Shown in pieces: positions 39,953 through 53,100 of a stretch of DNA of 64,000 nucleotides (within the stretch, counting starts at the first letter, position 1; every line of letters begins with the position of its first letter). Below the pieces are notes generated by a model. The model did not search any database. It saw only the letters and a program-made list of their open reading frames with translations, and was not told the DNA's origin. The DNA comes from Adineta ricciae (lineage: Eukaryota > Rotifera > Eurotatoria > Adinetida > Adinetidae), in contig CAJNOJ010000187.1 of assembly GCA_905250025.1 (NCBI GenBank), forward strand, positions 142,638 to 206,637. The letters are read 5' to 3'. The position numbers and the translations under genes are program-made.

Positions 39953-41389
39953 ATGATTTACAATCAAGTTTCAAGTGAGTCTTTTGTTATTTGACCGAAA
40001 CCAATGCTGTAATATAAATTTTGTTTTAGTTTTTTCTTTCGTATTATTATTAGTTACTGATATTACAAGTCTGACCTATGCTGCTGATCAGAAGTCCTCG
40101 GACATTCATCTTGAAGCTCCTGTTCTAGCTGATCGAGCACATAGTAATCGACCACCGATAAGAACATCGATCTCGTATGCGCGAAAGAAACCTAAACCGA
40201 AATTCTCTCAGAAAATGCATCTGATCAGTTCATGCAATGGTTCGTATACGAAAACCAATGGAACAACATGTGGTCTCAAAGAAATCATGATTGGCCGCTG
40301 TTATGAGTATCAATATCTAAAATATCAATTATTTTTAACAAATCAATCGTAAGCGAATACTTTTGATCCTCTTTTACCAATATTTGCAACATTTTTCTAT
40401 TGAAGTAATGTAAAAAATTGTACACAACTCTATCAAGCATTTGAATCCGCCGTTCGATATAAGCCATACTGTAACATGAATATGAGTACATATGAAAAAT
40501 ATTTCCAATTAGCTTTATCTGATGTCCATGTTATCAATCGAGTAAATCCACTTAAAAATGAAGAAAAAAGTTTTTAATCTCTAACCTGTTATCTAATCTT
40601 AGGCAATGTTCTGGAGTGGAACGTATGGTGTTACACATGCTTACAGTGCGGATGGTGCTAATTATATAACTTTAGAAGATACTCTGGCAGCAGCGATGGT
40701 CAACGGTCTTGTGTGGTGCGGAAATGAAAATCATACGGATGGATTTGATTTTTTTAGTTGTCCGAATAATTGTAAAGATAATCGATGGGCTGATTTGGCA
40801 TTTTGGGGTTTGGCATCGAAAACAGTAAGATTAGATAAGAATTGCATTGTCTTAGTACAAATATGTTTGCTTTAGTTCGCACAATTAGCTGCTGGAGAGA
40901 TCTATGTTGTCCTTAATGGAAGTCACGCCAACGATAGACCTGCATTTCGTAACAATTCCTACTTTTCTGACTTTGAATTACCAAATTTTCGACGAACGGG
41001 CGAGTACCGTGTGACAAAAATCAATATTCTTCTTTTACATTCACCCGACAAACAAGTCACGTGAGTCAAACCAATGTACAATCTTTTCTATGACTTCATT
41101 TCGTGCTCTAAATAGAGAAAAATGCGGCGAAAAAAGTTTAGTTGAATTAGAAAATTTAATATTAGCCCAAGGTTTTCAATATGCATGCAAAGATGACCCG
41201 GAAGAATTAATTTTAATCATGTGTGGTAATCAATGGGAAGCACGAGAATGTCAAATAGCACGACATGTATTGCGACAAGCTTGGGATATGAAACTATATG
41301 GCACATCTCTCAGCAAACGAAACTCTCACTCGTTTTTACTAGTTTTTTTAACTGCTCTCGCCGAAATTTTCTTTCTAGTAAAGTTTTAA
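39953..41389 (+). CDS. ADP-ribosyl cyclase, CD38/Aplysia cyclase family
   Basis: Makes cyclic ADP-ribose (and possibly NAADP) from NAD(P), calcium-mobilising messengers. Six exons fit by phase: 39953-39974, 40030-40348, 40406-40541, 40603-40824, 40876-41060, 41116-41389, giving 385 residues. A signal peptide spans exons 1-2 (IFSFVLLLVTDITSLTYA). The catalytic set known from human CD38 (W125, E146, W189, E226) is present as W163 in MFWSGTYGVTHAY, E184 in ITLEDTLA, W227 in LAFWGLASKTFA and E267 in YFSDFELPNF. The VVLNGS block and paired cysteines are also kept. The C-terminus SFLLVFLTALAEIFFLV is hydrophobic to the stop, as for a GPI anchor or tail anchor. It is therefore probably a surface ectoenzyme or an organelle-lumen enzyme. 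It converges with liprin-beta. Confidence 0.92.
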
Positions 41390-41863
41390 TAGAAAAATAA
41401 TATGTTCTATTGAATATTCTCTTTCTTCATCGATGATTAATTGAAATTGATTGATTCTTCTCATTAAACAAGACATCATGACCTGATCGAATAATCGTGT
41501 TCATTCGGATCACAATTACATTCATAGATAAAACGAATGCACGTTTTATTCCAAGTAAAATTCTACGATATAGATACAATGCATTGAAAGAAGAAAACAA
41601 GGCACACAAGAAAGAAACACTTGTTATTTTTTATTTGTGTATACATCCAAGCACCACGAAAATTCACAAGTAGGAACACAATTGACTGATTTTAAACAAC
41701 CGTCGTTGGACTATCGTGAGCAAGAACGAGCTAAAACATAGAAGAAGAGAATTATTCAGTTGATTTCGCGAGTTTCAATGAAAGTCAATAATGTAATTCA
41801 TCGCCAAAAGCCCATTAAAAAAAGAGAGCGGTTATTCTCATGCTGACATGAAAAAGACATCAA
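41390..41863. other. Convergent 3' spacer
   Basis: About 470 bp between the stops of the ADP-ribosyl cyclase (+) and liprin-beta (-). It contains both 3' UTRs; no gene seen. Confidence 0.5.
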
Positions 41864-44800
41864 TCACTCATGCAAATCTTTTGAAACAAATAAAAAATGA
41901 GCAGCAAAACCCACTTCATCCTCAACAGTATCAGCCAATGATGCTTCTTTGCGTGGAAAACGCTAAATTATATAACGGAAATATTGAGAAAAACAAAGAA
42001 TAATGTCAGAGAGGAGTTAAAGAAGGATCAATTCTTCTAGTCGAAACAAAGTTTTTACCTTTAAACTAGGTGATATTCCATTTGGAATGCCATTTTCATT
42101 CATAGGACAAACTAAATCATCGGCTTCGACAGAACGCGTACGACGATGAGCAAATAAGCCACGTGAAAATTTGATTTTTGTATGTGCCGTCAATGATTGA
42201 TAGTTCGGCGACTTTTCATATTGATTTTTACGAGTTTGTAAATCATTGCCGATTAATTCTTGAAAGCGCATTGTTAAATGTCGTCTTAACAACGTTTTGG
42301 ACATTGGAATCGAGAGAATTTCGGCCAGTGTCGAAGCATTAAAACGTAACTCAAGTATCTACAGCAAATGAAAGATTGATTTTACGAAGAAAAAAAACAG
42401 CGAACATTTTCCTTACAATCAAAGCGCCGCAAACACCTGATCCACGCAGATTTGGTGCGTATTCAGATAAATCAATTGATCTTAACCATTCCATAACACG
42501 ATGGTTTGACCAATGCATTATTTCTGTCATGTCATTTTTATCCTCTGGACTTGGCCGTCGTTTGATACTAGATGGATTGAAACCATTCAAACGTAAAACT
42601 TGAATTGCACGTTTTATACTCAAATGATGAAGCTCATTTGTTATATTCAAGTAGACAATATCATCCTAAAATTTGATTTGAATGTCAAATATGGCTGACG
42701 AGTGATCCCATTATCTTACCAAGGTTAGATTATTCAGGAGACGACCATCGACTTTGGATTCAGCAAAATATTCTTTATATTGAGGTAAACCGATATCATC
42801 AAGCCATTCTTAAATAATACATCGAATATATCATTTATCTGAGTGTGTTAAGAAATTTTACTTTGAACCCAATGTGTATCGAGAATGTTCGCTTCAGTTT
42901 GTCGTGTGCATAGACCATTTAAACACAATTGCAATTTTTTCCGATGCAATGGATTACGCATACCAATTTTCTAGAAGATATACACAAGCTGCTTACAATG
43001 AACCTTGATTGATTTCGTTACCTTTTCCAATTCTGAGGGCGTAGCGTGTAGAAGTTGTAGGCCATTTTTGAAATGTTTACGACATTCACTTGCGTATTGG
43101 CCAAGTCCGATTCCATACAACCAATTGACAATTTGTTCGGTTTGCCAACGAGAAAATGTTGCTTCCAAAGCGCTGAAACAGAAGGCAATCCAAATACACT
43201 TTTCTCTTCTCTACTCATCTCGCAACATTTATGGTCGAATGTCTTCCGTGATATTTTATGTTTAATTAGAGACATTCTATAATATCAACATAGACTCTCA
43301 TTAACATATTACAAGGGCAAATTTATGGAAATAAACATTGCGAAGATTTTTCCCGTCATATGGAAAATACCTTTAAGACAAAAGATAGCAGCTGAGCGTT
43401 GCCTTACCTCAATGGTTTCATCGATGTTTTTCCTCCACTAGTAGTTGCTCGTAATCCACCACGTTGAAATGGACTTGGACTTGGATTTTCACTATCTTCA
43501 CGGAAATTTCCTGAATTCGTTCGAATGATTCTAGAAAGACGGATGTTTACATACGAGTTCACCTCAGCTCATTCGTTTTACCTTCCGAAAATACTTCGTA
43601 ATCCTTTTGCACTTGATGATTTGCTTTTATCCAGATTCGTTGCTGATGATTTTTTATAAATCGAATATTTATGACTCGGTCCGTCCGAGATATAACCGCT
43701 TTGATCATCTAAACTCACAAAGTCATTCTTATCTTAACAATTCATTTCATTCGTACATGTACGATTCATTCTATCGTCGGAAGGAAGCGTTCGAATCATT
43801 GAGGATTGCTGTTGTTGTTGTTGTTTATCACGAATAGGTGTCTAAATGTGAACGAAAACCAATCGTTTCATTTTTCTTTCATACGACGAACTCTTACGTT
43901 AGTTAATTCTCTTGTCATCATTGGTTCAGCACTTGAAGCCTAAGATAAGAGAAATTTTGACCGATGAGTTCAATAGAAGCTATTTACTAACACGCTGCAA
44001 GACGTCAAGTTTCAATTTCGATAGAGGATTTTGGTAAGAATTCAGACAAGAATCATGACCATTGTGTGATGATCGTGTTAATAAACAGGAAGATGATGAA
44101 GGGGGTTTCTGCGATGATGATGGCTATTAAAAAAAAACGGAATGAAGAGATAGTCTTATCAACGATGTATATGATTACCGGTAAATCTTTATCACTATTA
44201 ACAGATGGTAATGAATTTGAATCGGAATTATCACCGTCTGCTTCGTAACCAGGTCGTTGAATGTTATTATTATTGTTGTTATTAACTGAATAATTGATCA
44301 ATAAATTCTATTTATTTGCTTTTCTTGCAATATTTACCAGAATGCTCGATCTTTTTCGTAGTTGACGATGGTATTTCGTTTGAGGGTAGGATGGCAGATA
44401 ATCCAATTGATTGATATTTTGATATCTGACTTTGTAAATCTTCGATCTTTCTTTCCTGAAACAGATGTATATACATATATCAAGTAGACAACGAGTAATT
44501 ATAGTGTCGTAATTACTTTTTCGTCGTTTGATTTGACGAGCGATTCAATACGTCGTTTCAAACGTTCGATATCGTTTTCTAGGATAGATAGATAGAATTG
44601 TTTGTTAATAAGATTGGAAAGAAGGAGAAGGAGAAACAAATATGAACAAATGTGAATGTATGAGTAGAAAACGAAGACGAAAAATAGACCAACAGAAGGC
44701 GATAGAAAAGAAAAGAAACGTTGATAGTTTGAACTCGACAAGACGCGAATGTAGAATGACCTCGACAATCATCAGCTGACACACTCGTACACGTATGCAT

Positions 44801-46983
44801 ACAGATCGCCATTCTATATTATCACTTTTCCTTCTTCTTGTTCGTACTTACCACGACGAATAGAAAATTGTGCTGGATATCTAGGCGGAAGTGAACTATT
44901 TCCAGCATATGGAAAGGACAAGTTCCATGGTTTAGAATTGATTTCAGACGTAAAGAAGGACGACATTTGATTTCTAGACAATGTTCTTCAGTTAGAAATC
45001 CAGTAGAGCACGAGATAATTGCTTGATCGATCGGACAATCTTGTACATAGATATCGTGCAAATAAGGAGAGAGAAAAAGAAAGGGAAATATAATAGGAAA
45101 AAGAAGAATCTAATATAAAGAAGAGAACAGAAAAATATCCAAGAAAACAGTACTATCAACAACAACAGAATCATCATCATCATCACTATCATCGTGATGT
45201 GTCTTCTCTCGTTCCTTTTCCCTATTGCCTCGTTCTTGTCCATGAAGAACGTTTAACCTTGCCTTAGAGAGATTGATCAAATAGAAATAAACTCATATAA
45301 ATATCTTTTCTTTCCACAAAATAGCCGAAGACTGCTTGCTTCATCGAACTTTTCTTACCCATAACTGACGACGGAGTGGCACGTCCATTCAATGCTGATG
45401 TCGATCGCGAACTGATCCAATCGTGATTACCATTAGCTAGACGACACTTATATGCTTCGTTTTCTTCCTTGAAATCACAAAGTTATCTTGAACAATCACA
45501 AGTCGAAATCGAACAAACATACTTGAAGTCGACGAACTTTATCTTCAAGTTCATAACGTTCTTTCTCCAGTGTATCCAGCCGAATTTTAAAATGATTGAT
45601 CTCATTTAAAAACTGTGATGAATCAATCATAGTTTGCGACGGATCCTAAAATCATTAATGACGAACGTTGCTGATTTCCTTTTCAATTCACACATAATCT
45701 TTCTTATATAAATATCAGAATTTTTGTTTCTCTATCATTAACATATATACTTAACTAACCTTTAGTTTTTTCGATGACATTATTCCACCTGTGTGCTGCC
45801 GTAAAAGCATAGTTTGTGTATTATCACCGTTGTTAGTATTACTATGACTGAAATTGCTACACGAGAGTGTCTTAACTACGAGACTCATTTTCGAATCAAA
45901 TGAACGAATGCGACTGTTGGATTAAATACTGACCATGGCGAAGGTATGAAAAGTACAGGCATAGACAAGCCAAGCATCAACCTGCTCTCTGTTGCTTTCT
46001 CCTTCTCGCTTTTTTCTTCTTTCCTTTACTATTATTTTCGTATTTTTCTTTGCCTTTCTTCTTCTTTCTCACTCCTTTGTGTGTGTCCTTCTTTGCCTAG
46101 GAGTGTTCTGTTTTCGACAAAGTTGATGACGACGACGTCGACGACGACTCACACATTCAATATGTACATACATATTCGGCATCTGCAATTACGTTGAGCA
46201 ACTACGGATGTGTACGCGAGTATAACCAATGCACAAGTCTATTTCATTGTTCTTTTTCTTTATCGATATATATATACATATATTGTGCATCTGATTCAGT
46301 ATGTCTGACCGAAGTAATATTACTTTTGTACTATTCTGCTCGAGCCATCTAATGAGACGGATAGAGAGAGAGAGAGAGAGAGAGAAGAAAGAATACATAC
46401 GTGTTGAATAAAAGATGGCTGCTGATGAACATGTTTAGGATGAATATGCGAAGTATTTGTTATTGAATTACGATACTTGGGTTTTGTTCGACGTTGTAAT
46501 TGTTCGTATTCTTGAAGAGTATCTTGTTGAAGTTCTAATTTTTCACTTAAAACTTGTATTTGTAAGTTTAATGAACTACGTTCATTTTCCAGCCGATGTA
46601 ACTTTTCTGTCAAACGATTCGAATCCTAATCATACATAACATACAAACAATTAACTATATGGAAAACTCATCATTGAACATCTGGGCTAATTAAACCATG
46701 ACAAAAACTTAGATAATTCTTTATTTTTTTTCAATTGAGGACTCAATCTGTTGCCTCCATGTGTGATTGTATACGTTGGAGAGGCGATGTTTTTTTAAGA
46801 CGAGAAAAGGTCTCTTTTGTTTTCTTTTTCTTCTTATATTCTTAATCATCTTTCCACAACAGACACTGCGCTTTTTTCATCATGAAAAATACCGTTGTAT
46901 AATTAGATAGCAAACAAAAAAAAACCTATTCTTACCCAGAATGGTTCCATAGGAAAATGTTGATGTTTATCATCTCGTGGCAT
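41864..46983 (-). CDS. PPFIBP: Liprin-beta scaffold protein
   Basis: A scaffold that pairs with liprin-alpha at cell junctions and synapses. Exons that fit by phase and homology: 46983-46936, 46625-46401, 45870-45760, 45645-45523, 45467-45359, then (after an unresolved stretch, about 45358-44850) 44578-44517, 44455-44338, 44285-44179, 44123-43992, 43939-43898, 43841-43757, 43708-43582, 43530-43408, 43172-43022, 42970-42862, 42808-42720, 42665-42417, 42358-42059, 41962-41864. The N-terminal coiled coil has LTEKLHRLENERSSLNLQIQ and ENDIERLKRRIESLVKSNDE. The middle is Ser/Gln-rich and ends in KGLRSIFGR and FQRGGLRATT, as in vertebrate liprin-beta. Three SAM domains follow: FSRWQTEQIVNWLYGIGLGQ, WLDDIGLPQYKEYFAE and HRVMEWLRSIDLSEYAPNLR. 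The 5' end is uncertain: 46983 is the first ATG after an in-frame stop, but more exons may lie upstream. Confidence 0.88.
46362..46384. repeat. GA microsatellite in liprin-beta intron
   Basis: About eleven AG units inside the intron after the exon 46625-46401 of liprin-beta. Confidence 0.9.
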
Positions 46984-47550
46984 CTCATCTATCGTGTATG
47001 ATACTGAGAGAAGTTAATGAACACGATAATACTCATTTTCTTTCCTTCTTTCTTCTTACTGCATGCATATATGTTTTATAGCTTTCTGAACAAAATCAGG
47101 CAGACCAATGAACTGAATGTATATCTTGATGTACGTAGGAGAAAGTGTGTTGGCATGTATATAAGAGAAGGAAAAGGGCCAAAGAGAAAGACCGATAACA
47201 GACAGCGATATGTCACAGATATGTCGAGAGATGAATGGTATAAAAGTTGATGCAATCAATATACAAATCGGAATCGAAAGAAGAAAATGAACATCGGTAC
47301 ATGTCAAGATCATTTATTTGAATGACAAGACGAGAAGAATTTTAATTAGGACTAATGAATTGAAAGTCGAGCTAAGAAGAAGTTTTCTCTGTGCTCTTCA
47401 TTTATTTGATGAAATAATGTATCATAATGATCAATTGCTTTTTCTTTCTATCTTGTCTTCGCTGACATCCCGATCTAATCAAAGTCAACATTCAGTATCT
47501 TGTTATTTATAATTATTATTTATTATCATTTGATTTCGATTAGACATCGA

Positions 47551-47847
47551 TTAAGACCTCGCTTTTAGATTCTCAGTAGATGGTGCATTGATAAGAAAAC
47601 GAATTAATCTTACCGTTGACTTAGGAACACAAGAATAATCCGCAATATTCAACGATAATTCTGTCCGATATCGCTGATGATTGAGTAAATTTGCCGCAAG
47701 TTCTTCCGTTTTGTTGTTATTTAGAATATTACTATTTACCGTCGTCAGATTAACATTAGGCATTGATGATGTTGGTAACTTGAGTGGAATTCTACCAAAA
47801 GCAATATTTGACCATTTTGTTGTTTCGCCCATTTTCATTCCAACCAT
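47551..47847 (-). CDS. Candidate upstream exon, possibly of liprin-beta
   Basis: An open frame of 98 codons starting MVGMKMGETTKWSNIAFG. It has protein-like composition and a strong donor (GTAAGATT) after CVPKST, at about 47612. The segment AANLLNHQRYRTELSLN then YSCVPKST weakly recalls the N-terminus of vertebrate liprin-beta (LRCQIPDST), and the position upstream on the same strand fits. However, the donor phase (0) does not match the next recognised liprin exon, so an intermediate exon would be needed. It could also be a separate small gene. Confidence 0.35.
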   Translation of the reverse strand: MVGMKMGETTKWSNIAFGRIPLKLPTSSMPNVNLTTVNSNILNNNKTEELAANLLNHQRYRTELSLNIADYSCVPKSTVRLIRFLINAPSTENLKARS

Positions 47848-49019
47848 GATAAAAGATCAGTATAGGTTTCTAATCACTATTTGTCAAACGAGATTAAACC
47901 AGTCGATGATTAGAACATCATTGCATGTGATGAACAAAAAATTGATCGTATATAAATATATCAAATGGATGTTGTAATATACCTAGTTTGAAATCGATCT
48001 ATCTTGATCAAGAACAAAAACTCATAGAAATGAATCTATTCAGTAAGTATAATGATAGTTAATGATCGACATTCATATGTGGTCAAGTCATATGGACAAT
48101 ATCATCTTATACATTGAAAGAGAGAGGAAAAGAAAGCAGACGAGACTGATATTTTTTTACGTTTTTTATTGTGTTATTAATCTCGAATAGATATATTACG
48201 ATTGATGTTGAAGATGCAAATGATTGAAAATATAATTTTGTTAACGAACGTGACTGTGTCCGTCTAGTTCGATCAAGTACAAAGAAACTAGTCGGCTTCC
48301 TATTGTATCAACTCATACAAACACTTCTCATTAGCTTTCGTCATTGTTCATGTGAATTCGCTCATATCATAAATATACGTTTTGTGAACACGGGCACATA
48401 TGGAGTTTTGATGTTTAATATATCTGTCGATAATACATTGCATCATGAACATAACAAGCTGGAGCTTATTTGTTTTATATTGTTCGTATCTGCGCGCTTG
48501 ATGATCGATCGATTTTGGTCGCAATGGACAGTTTTATTCCTCTTCTTCTTTTTATTCTCTCTTTCTTGCACAAAAAGCGAACGGACTAACACGCAAAAAA
48601 TAGTTTATGCTTGTGTGTATGTTGAATGATGGGAGTTTCAACGATAAAATAGGCGAAAAAGGTAATAAAAGGCAAACGACGTTAATAACGGTAAAGTTGA
48701 AGAAAGAAAAAAGAGAAAATTTTGATCTTTTCCTAAGTGTTTATGGCCAGCTCTTGAAGAGTAGAGAAAAGAAAAAAAAAGATGTGAATGAACATGAGAA
48801 TGATTTCAGACACTTATTCACACACACACACACATGCATTCACGAAATGAATGTTTGAGATGAGATATGAAAGAAGAAGAGACTGACAAGATATTATTTA
48901 ACTTTTCGTTGCCGATTCAGTTCGTGTATTGGACTTGGAATCTCTGTTTGAAGGAAGTTTTGATTGATCTAACCAAAACTTTTCTACCTATAATAAAAAG
49001 AACTGGACTTTCTATTTCA
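47848..49019. other. Intergenic, no gene seen
   Basis: The spacer downstream of LSM12. It contains a short CA run near 48820-48835 and low-complexity frames such as 48303-48629 with no support. Confidence 0.45.
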
Positions 49020-49839
49020 CTATCGAGAAAAGTTTACCAGTTTGATAATATGTGTTTTTGTATCGTTGTCTCCTTTGGCTGATGCTTTTGCAATTGCTGT
49101 GTTCGTTGATTGAGTCGGAGCATCAATAGACACATTTTCTGCGCGATATGGATCAACGATTCGAACAGTATTGTTGATTAAAATATCATTATTTGACCAG
49201 CGAATCACCTGATTCATTCTAGAAATGAAATTTATCGACTACTTTCTTTGAAAAGTGAACTTTGTTTGGTTTTTACGTCTTTTTGATATCACGGAAAAGT
49301 GCTTGACCAATTCGACTAGCTTTTAGATTAACAAATGAAGCTTCCTTTTTCTTTTCGTTTTCGTTTTCTGTTTGACGTTTTTTCAACTAGAATAATATAA
49401 AACAATCATGTTCAATAGAATCCAAACCTGAAGTCTAATCTTCTTGAACATACTTTGTTAATATCAATTGGATAGAGTGGTTCGAGTGTTTCATCGTTGG
49501 ACTCTTGCACAACAGTCCATTCTCGACAATGAATAAGATTAATAACAGCAATAGATGTTAAACCTGGTTTTGAACCTTTCATATCTAAAACCGAGCATCT
49601 CCTTCAATTTCTTTATTCGATTTTTCGCGATTTCACTTACGTAATGTAACTAAATTCGATCCATTGTCAAAAGCCACCACTTTTCCCGTTCGAACAGTGT
49701 CGAATATGGTTGTTAAGCGTACGGTACTGTTCACACGTAGATTATTCGGTGGCGGCGATGGTGTTGGTATTGGACTTGAATGGTTACTATTGTCTCGTTT
49801 GACAGTTTGTGGATTTTCATGATGATCCATCAAACGCAT
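49020..49839 (-). CDS. LSM12: LSM12 homologue
   Basis: An RNA-associated protein with an N-terminal LSm-like domain and a C-terminal anticodon-binding-like (AD) domain. In animals it works with ataxin-2 in translation and clock control. Four exons fit by phase: 49839-49641, 49584-49454, 49386-49277, 49218-49020, giving 212 residues (human 195). The LSm part reads VNSTVRLTTIFDTVRTGKVV then AFDNGSNLVTLR and TSIAVINLIHCREWTVVQES. The AD part has LYPIDINKLKKRQTENENE, RIGQALFRDIKKT and NNDILINNTVRIVDPYRAEN, matching human LSM12 block by block. The N-terminus has an extra Pro/Ser-rich stretch. A GT at the end of the last exon could allow a further C-terminal exon, but the in-frame stop gives a complete product. 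Confidence 0.85.
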
Positions 49840-50159
49840 TTCATTAAACTAAAAAGAAGCGAAAACTTTCTCAAAACATCAATACATTCGCAGGAGAAAC
49901 GATCGTATTTTTTTGGTTTATTTATCATTTGTGTTTTGATCTGTCTATGAATATACAAAAAAAAAGAGAAGAGTTTCATTAGGTAAAAAATGTCGATTAA
50001 TTCAAATCTGAGATTAATACATAAGAAAACATGCAAAACGTGATCTGACCTAAATGAAAAGTGAAAATTCATTGATTAAATGTGTCAACTAGTCAAACAA
50101 GGAAAACAAAACGAAGACTAGAAAAACGGATAGGAAGAAAAGATGTTAAAAGCATGATT

Positions 50160-53100
50160 TCACTGATTGCTGTCGATGGCAGCAGCTACTTTGTAGCCGC
50201 GGTAAGTCGGATTCTGATATTTGACAGTTGCTTGTCGATAAAGCGGATTAACATCCTAGGAAAATGTTCAATAGAATAACGATTTTCAACGCACGTGCTC
50301 TTACGGTTTCCCATTTGGCCTTTTCACGTTCTTGTTCAAATTTAGCAAATTCCCGTCGATCGTGTAAAGTTGCTAACATACGCCAAACCATCAAACAGAA
50401 TAATCCAAATGCTAAGATGCTGGAAACAATGATAATTATCGTAGAACGAACAGATAAAATACGTCGGCAATCTTCGAAAACAAAAAAAGTTGAGCAATGG
50501 CAGGAGAAATACGAATTTTACTTTTTGTCTTTTGAACTCGAAGAACTAGTTGATCTTTTTCAGTATGATATGTATAAAAGAAACGACATTGGTCTTGTTC
50601 ATCATCGAATTGACATAAACGATGGTACCGATCTTCTGCAAGAAGAGAATATTTGATTGTAAAGAAGTGACAAACTAGTTCAATTACTTCGAGCGTCATC
50701 AATAATCTCAAAACGATATGGACATTGTTCACATTGCTCTTCCGATAAGGATCCACTGTGAAATACTTTACAAAGAACGCAATCTTTCGTCGCAGTACAT
50801 CGATGTTCACATGTCTAAAAGCAATCATGAATATTCTTATTTCTTCGATTGAAATGAAGTCGATTAAGAAATTCTCAGATGAGAAATGTAATAAACGTAA
50901 TTAAATGTATACAAGTCCTCAGAGAAATCACATTCTTTTTCCATAAAGAAAAGCAACTTTCAATGCTAGAACTTGAAGATGAATAACTTACAGGACAATC
51001 TTCACAGGTGGGCCCAAGATAACCCGAATCTTTGTGACATTTGCATCGACCACATTCACAAACACCTTGATTGTTACAAATAGTCTAATAAAAGAAAATG
51101 AGTATGAAAAATGAAGAGTAAATTTGCAATTACATTATTCACAAGACAACTATCTGTTTTTGTTGTGCATGAACAATCATCTCCTGTCCAACCTTCTCGA
51201 CATTTACATCGTTTATCACAACCACATAACCCGTGTTCTGGTCCTAAATAGTTAAATAAACATTCTAATGCCAATGAATCTATTTTCGTTACGTACCTGA
51301 GCAGACCAAGTCATTTTTTCTAGGGCACGAAAAATCGTCACATTCACAATAATCTCCGTAGATACGTTGACCCGGCTAGAATCACATATTATAGACTACC
51401 CATTCTGAATTTCTATATAACTTACTTCAATTGTCGCTGTTTCACATTTACACCTTCCACAAACGCATTGGCCTCTTCCAGAACAGATATCTGATGATCC
51501 CGGTCTAAAATTTCTCAGCTTTATCAAACTCCCGAACCAGATTTATTGGCAAGTCTTACTTTTTACATTGTTGAATTTTCGATTCAACTGTTGGCGAAGC
51601 TGTATCACATTCACATTCACGTCCATAGAAACCTTTCGCGCATGTACAAACACCGCATTCATATGTGCCATGATTCGAACACTGAGGACTATTGACTTGA
51701 CGCGGAAATTTCGAGCACGAACATGTACAATTCGTTTGAACTGTAATACGCATTTTGTCATTCAATCCATGAGTGTAGATAGAAAATGTTGTCGGAGCAC
51801 CATTGTTAACACATTTAGTGGCTAAAATTTCCACTTCGAAGTTGAGCTAAATGAAATGATGTTATTTCAATATAGATTCATTAGAAAATACTTACGACAC
51901 CACCAACGTTAACCGTACATTCAGGTTTATCTCGTTTGTTTCTAAATAAAACTCGTCAGACAAAGTTTTCAAATTAAATCTTAACTTACTCTTGACAATC
52001 AGGTGTAAACTTAACTGTCAGTCCATCAGGCAAATCATTTGAAATCATCATCATCACGGACGAGGAGATTTTCTAAATGAAAAAAAAAAATTCTCAGTTG
52101 TGTTGGACCTTACCAGATGAATCATACTCGATAATTTTGACTAATTAAATTCACGATATTACTCGAATCTTGTTTTAGTTCACCGACCACAGCACCATCG
52201 ATCAATTCAGTCAATGTTTGGTACAATGCCAATTGAGATTGTGTTACCGCAAAGATAATATTCACATTTTTTTCACTCAATTTCGCACTTATCTGACCAA
52301 TAGATGGATAATCCTTCAAAACAACAATGTTATTTCAATCAACGCTCGTGTTCACTATTTACTTGTTTATCACTATGAGTGTATTCATTATTGACCATAT
52401 GACATTTACCATCATNTAATGTTTTATTGCCCGAGGCGAATTACTAATTTGGTAATCTTTTCAGTACATCTGTTACATACTCTTCCGTCGCCGGCATAAT
52501 GAAAACCAGCATCTGTTGAGAAAACAATTAATTTTCGAGAATCATTTCTCCAACCAATCACATCCTTAAAGAGAAAAACGGCCAGTCAAATCCGAGAGTT
52601 TTCTGCTAGGACATACATCACAAACAATAGCTTGCATGATAGCATCTAATCCACCTTCTGGTGCATCAATATTTCCCGACACTGGTGCTTCGCGTACTTG
52701 GTACTAAAATGACCAAACATGCATAGAATTCTCATCGATACATCAATGAAATTCTTACTTCGAACTCAGCAACATTGTCCGATAAACTCATATGATTTTT
52801 AAAACCATAAGCTTTCACACATGGTCCATTATAACTAGTTGGACATGGACGCTCAACCCTAGAATAAAAAAGAGCTTTTAAAAAGATTGTTTTCCATAAA
52901 GAATAACATACGTGTTAGGTGCTGGTTGAACAAAGGGCGGAACATTCTTATCAACAAATGAGCCAAAGCCCAATCGGAAATTTTTTGTAATCGATTGCAT
53001 CTGTGTTGCTAATATCCGACCGAGATAACTCAGTTTTTCTTTATCATCAAGCATAGAATGTGATAAGTCCATGAGAAAGTACAAATCCACTGGATAATCT

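Noticed and set aside
46500..46600. Plus-strand frame over the liprin-beta coiled coil
   Set aside because: Antisense shadow of a conserved coding exon.
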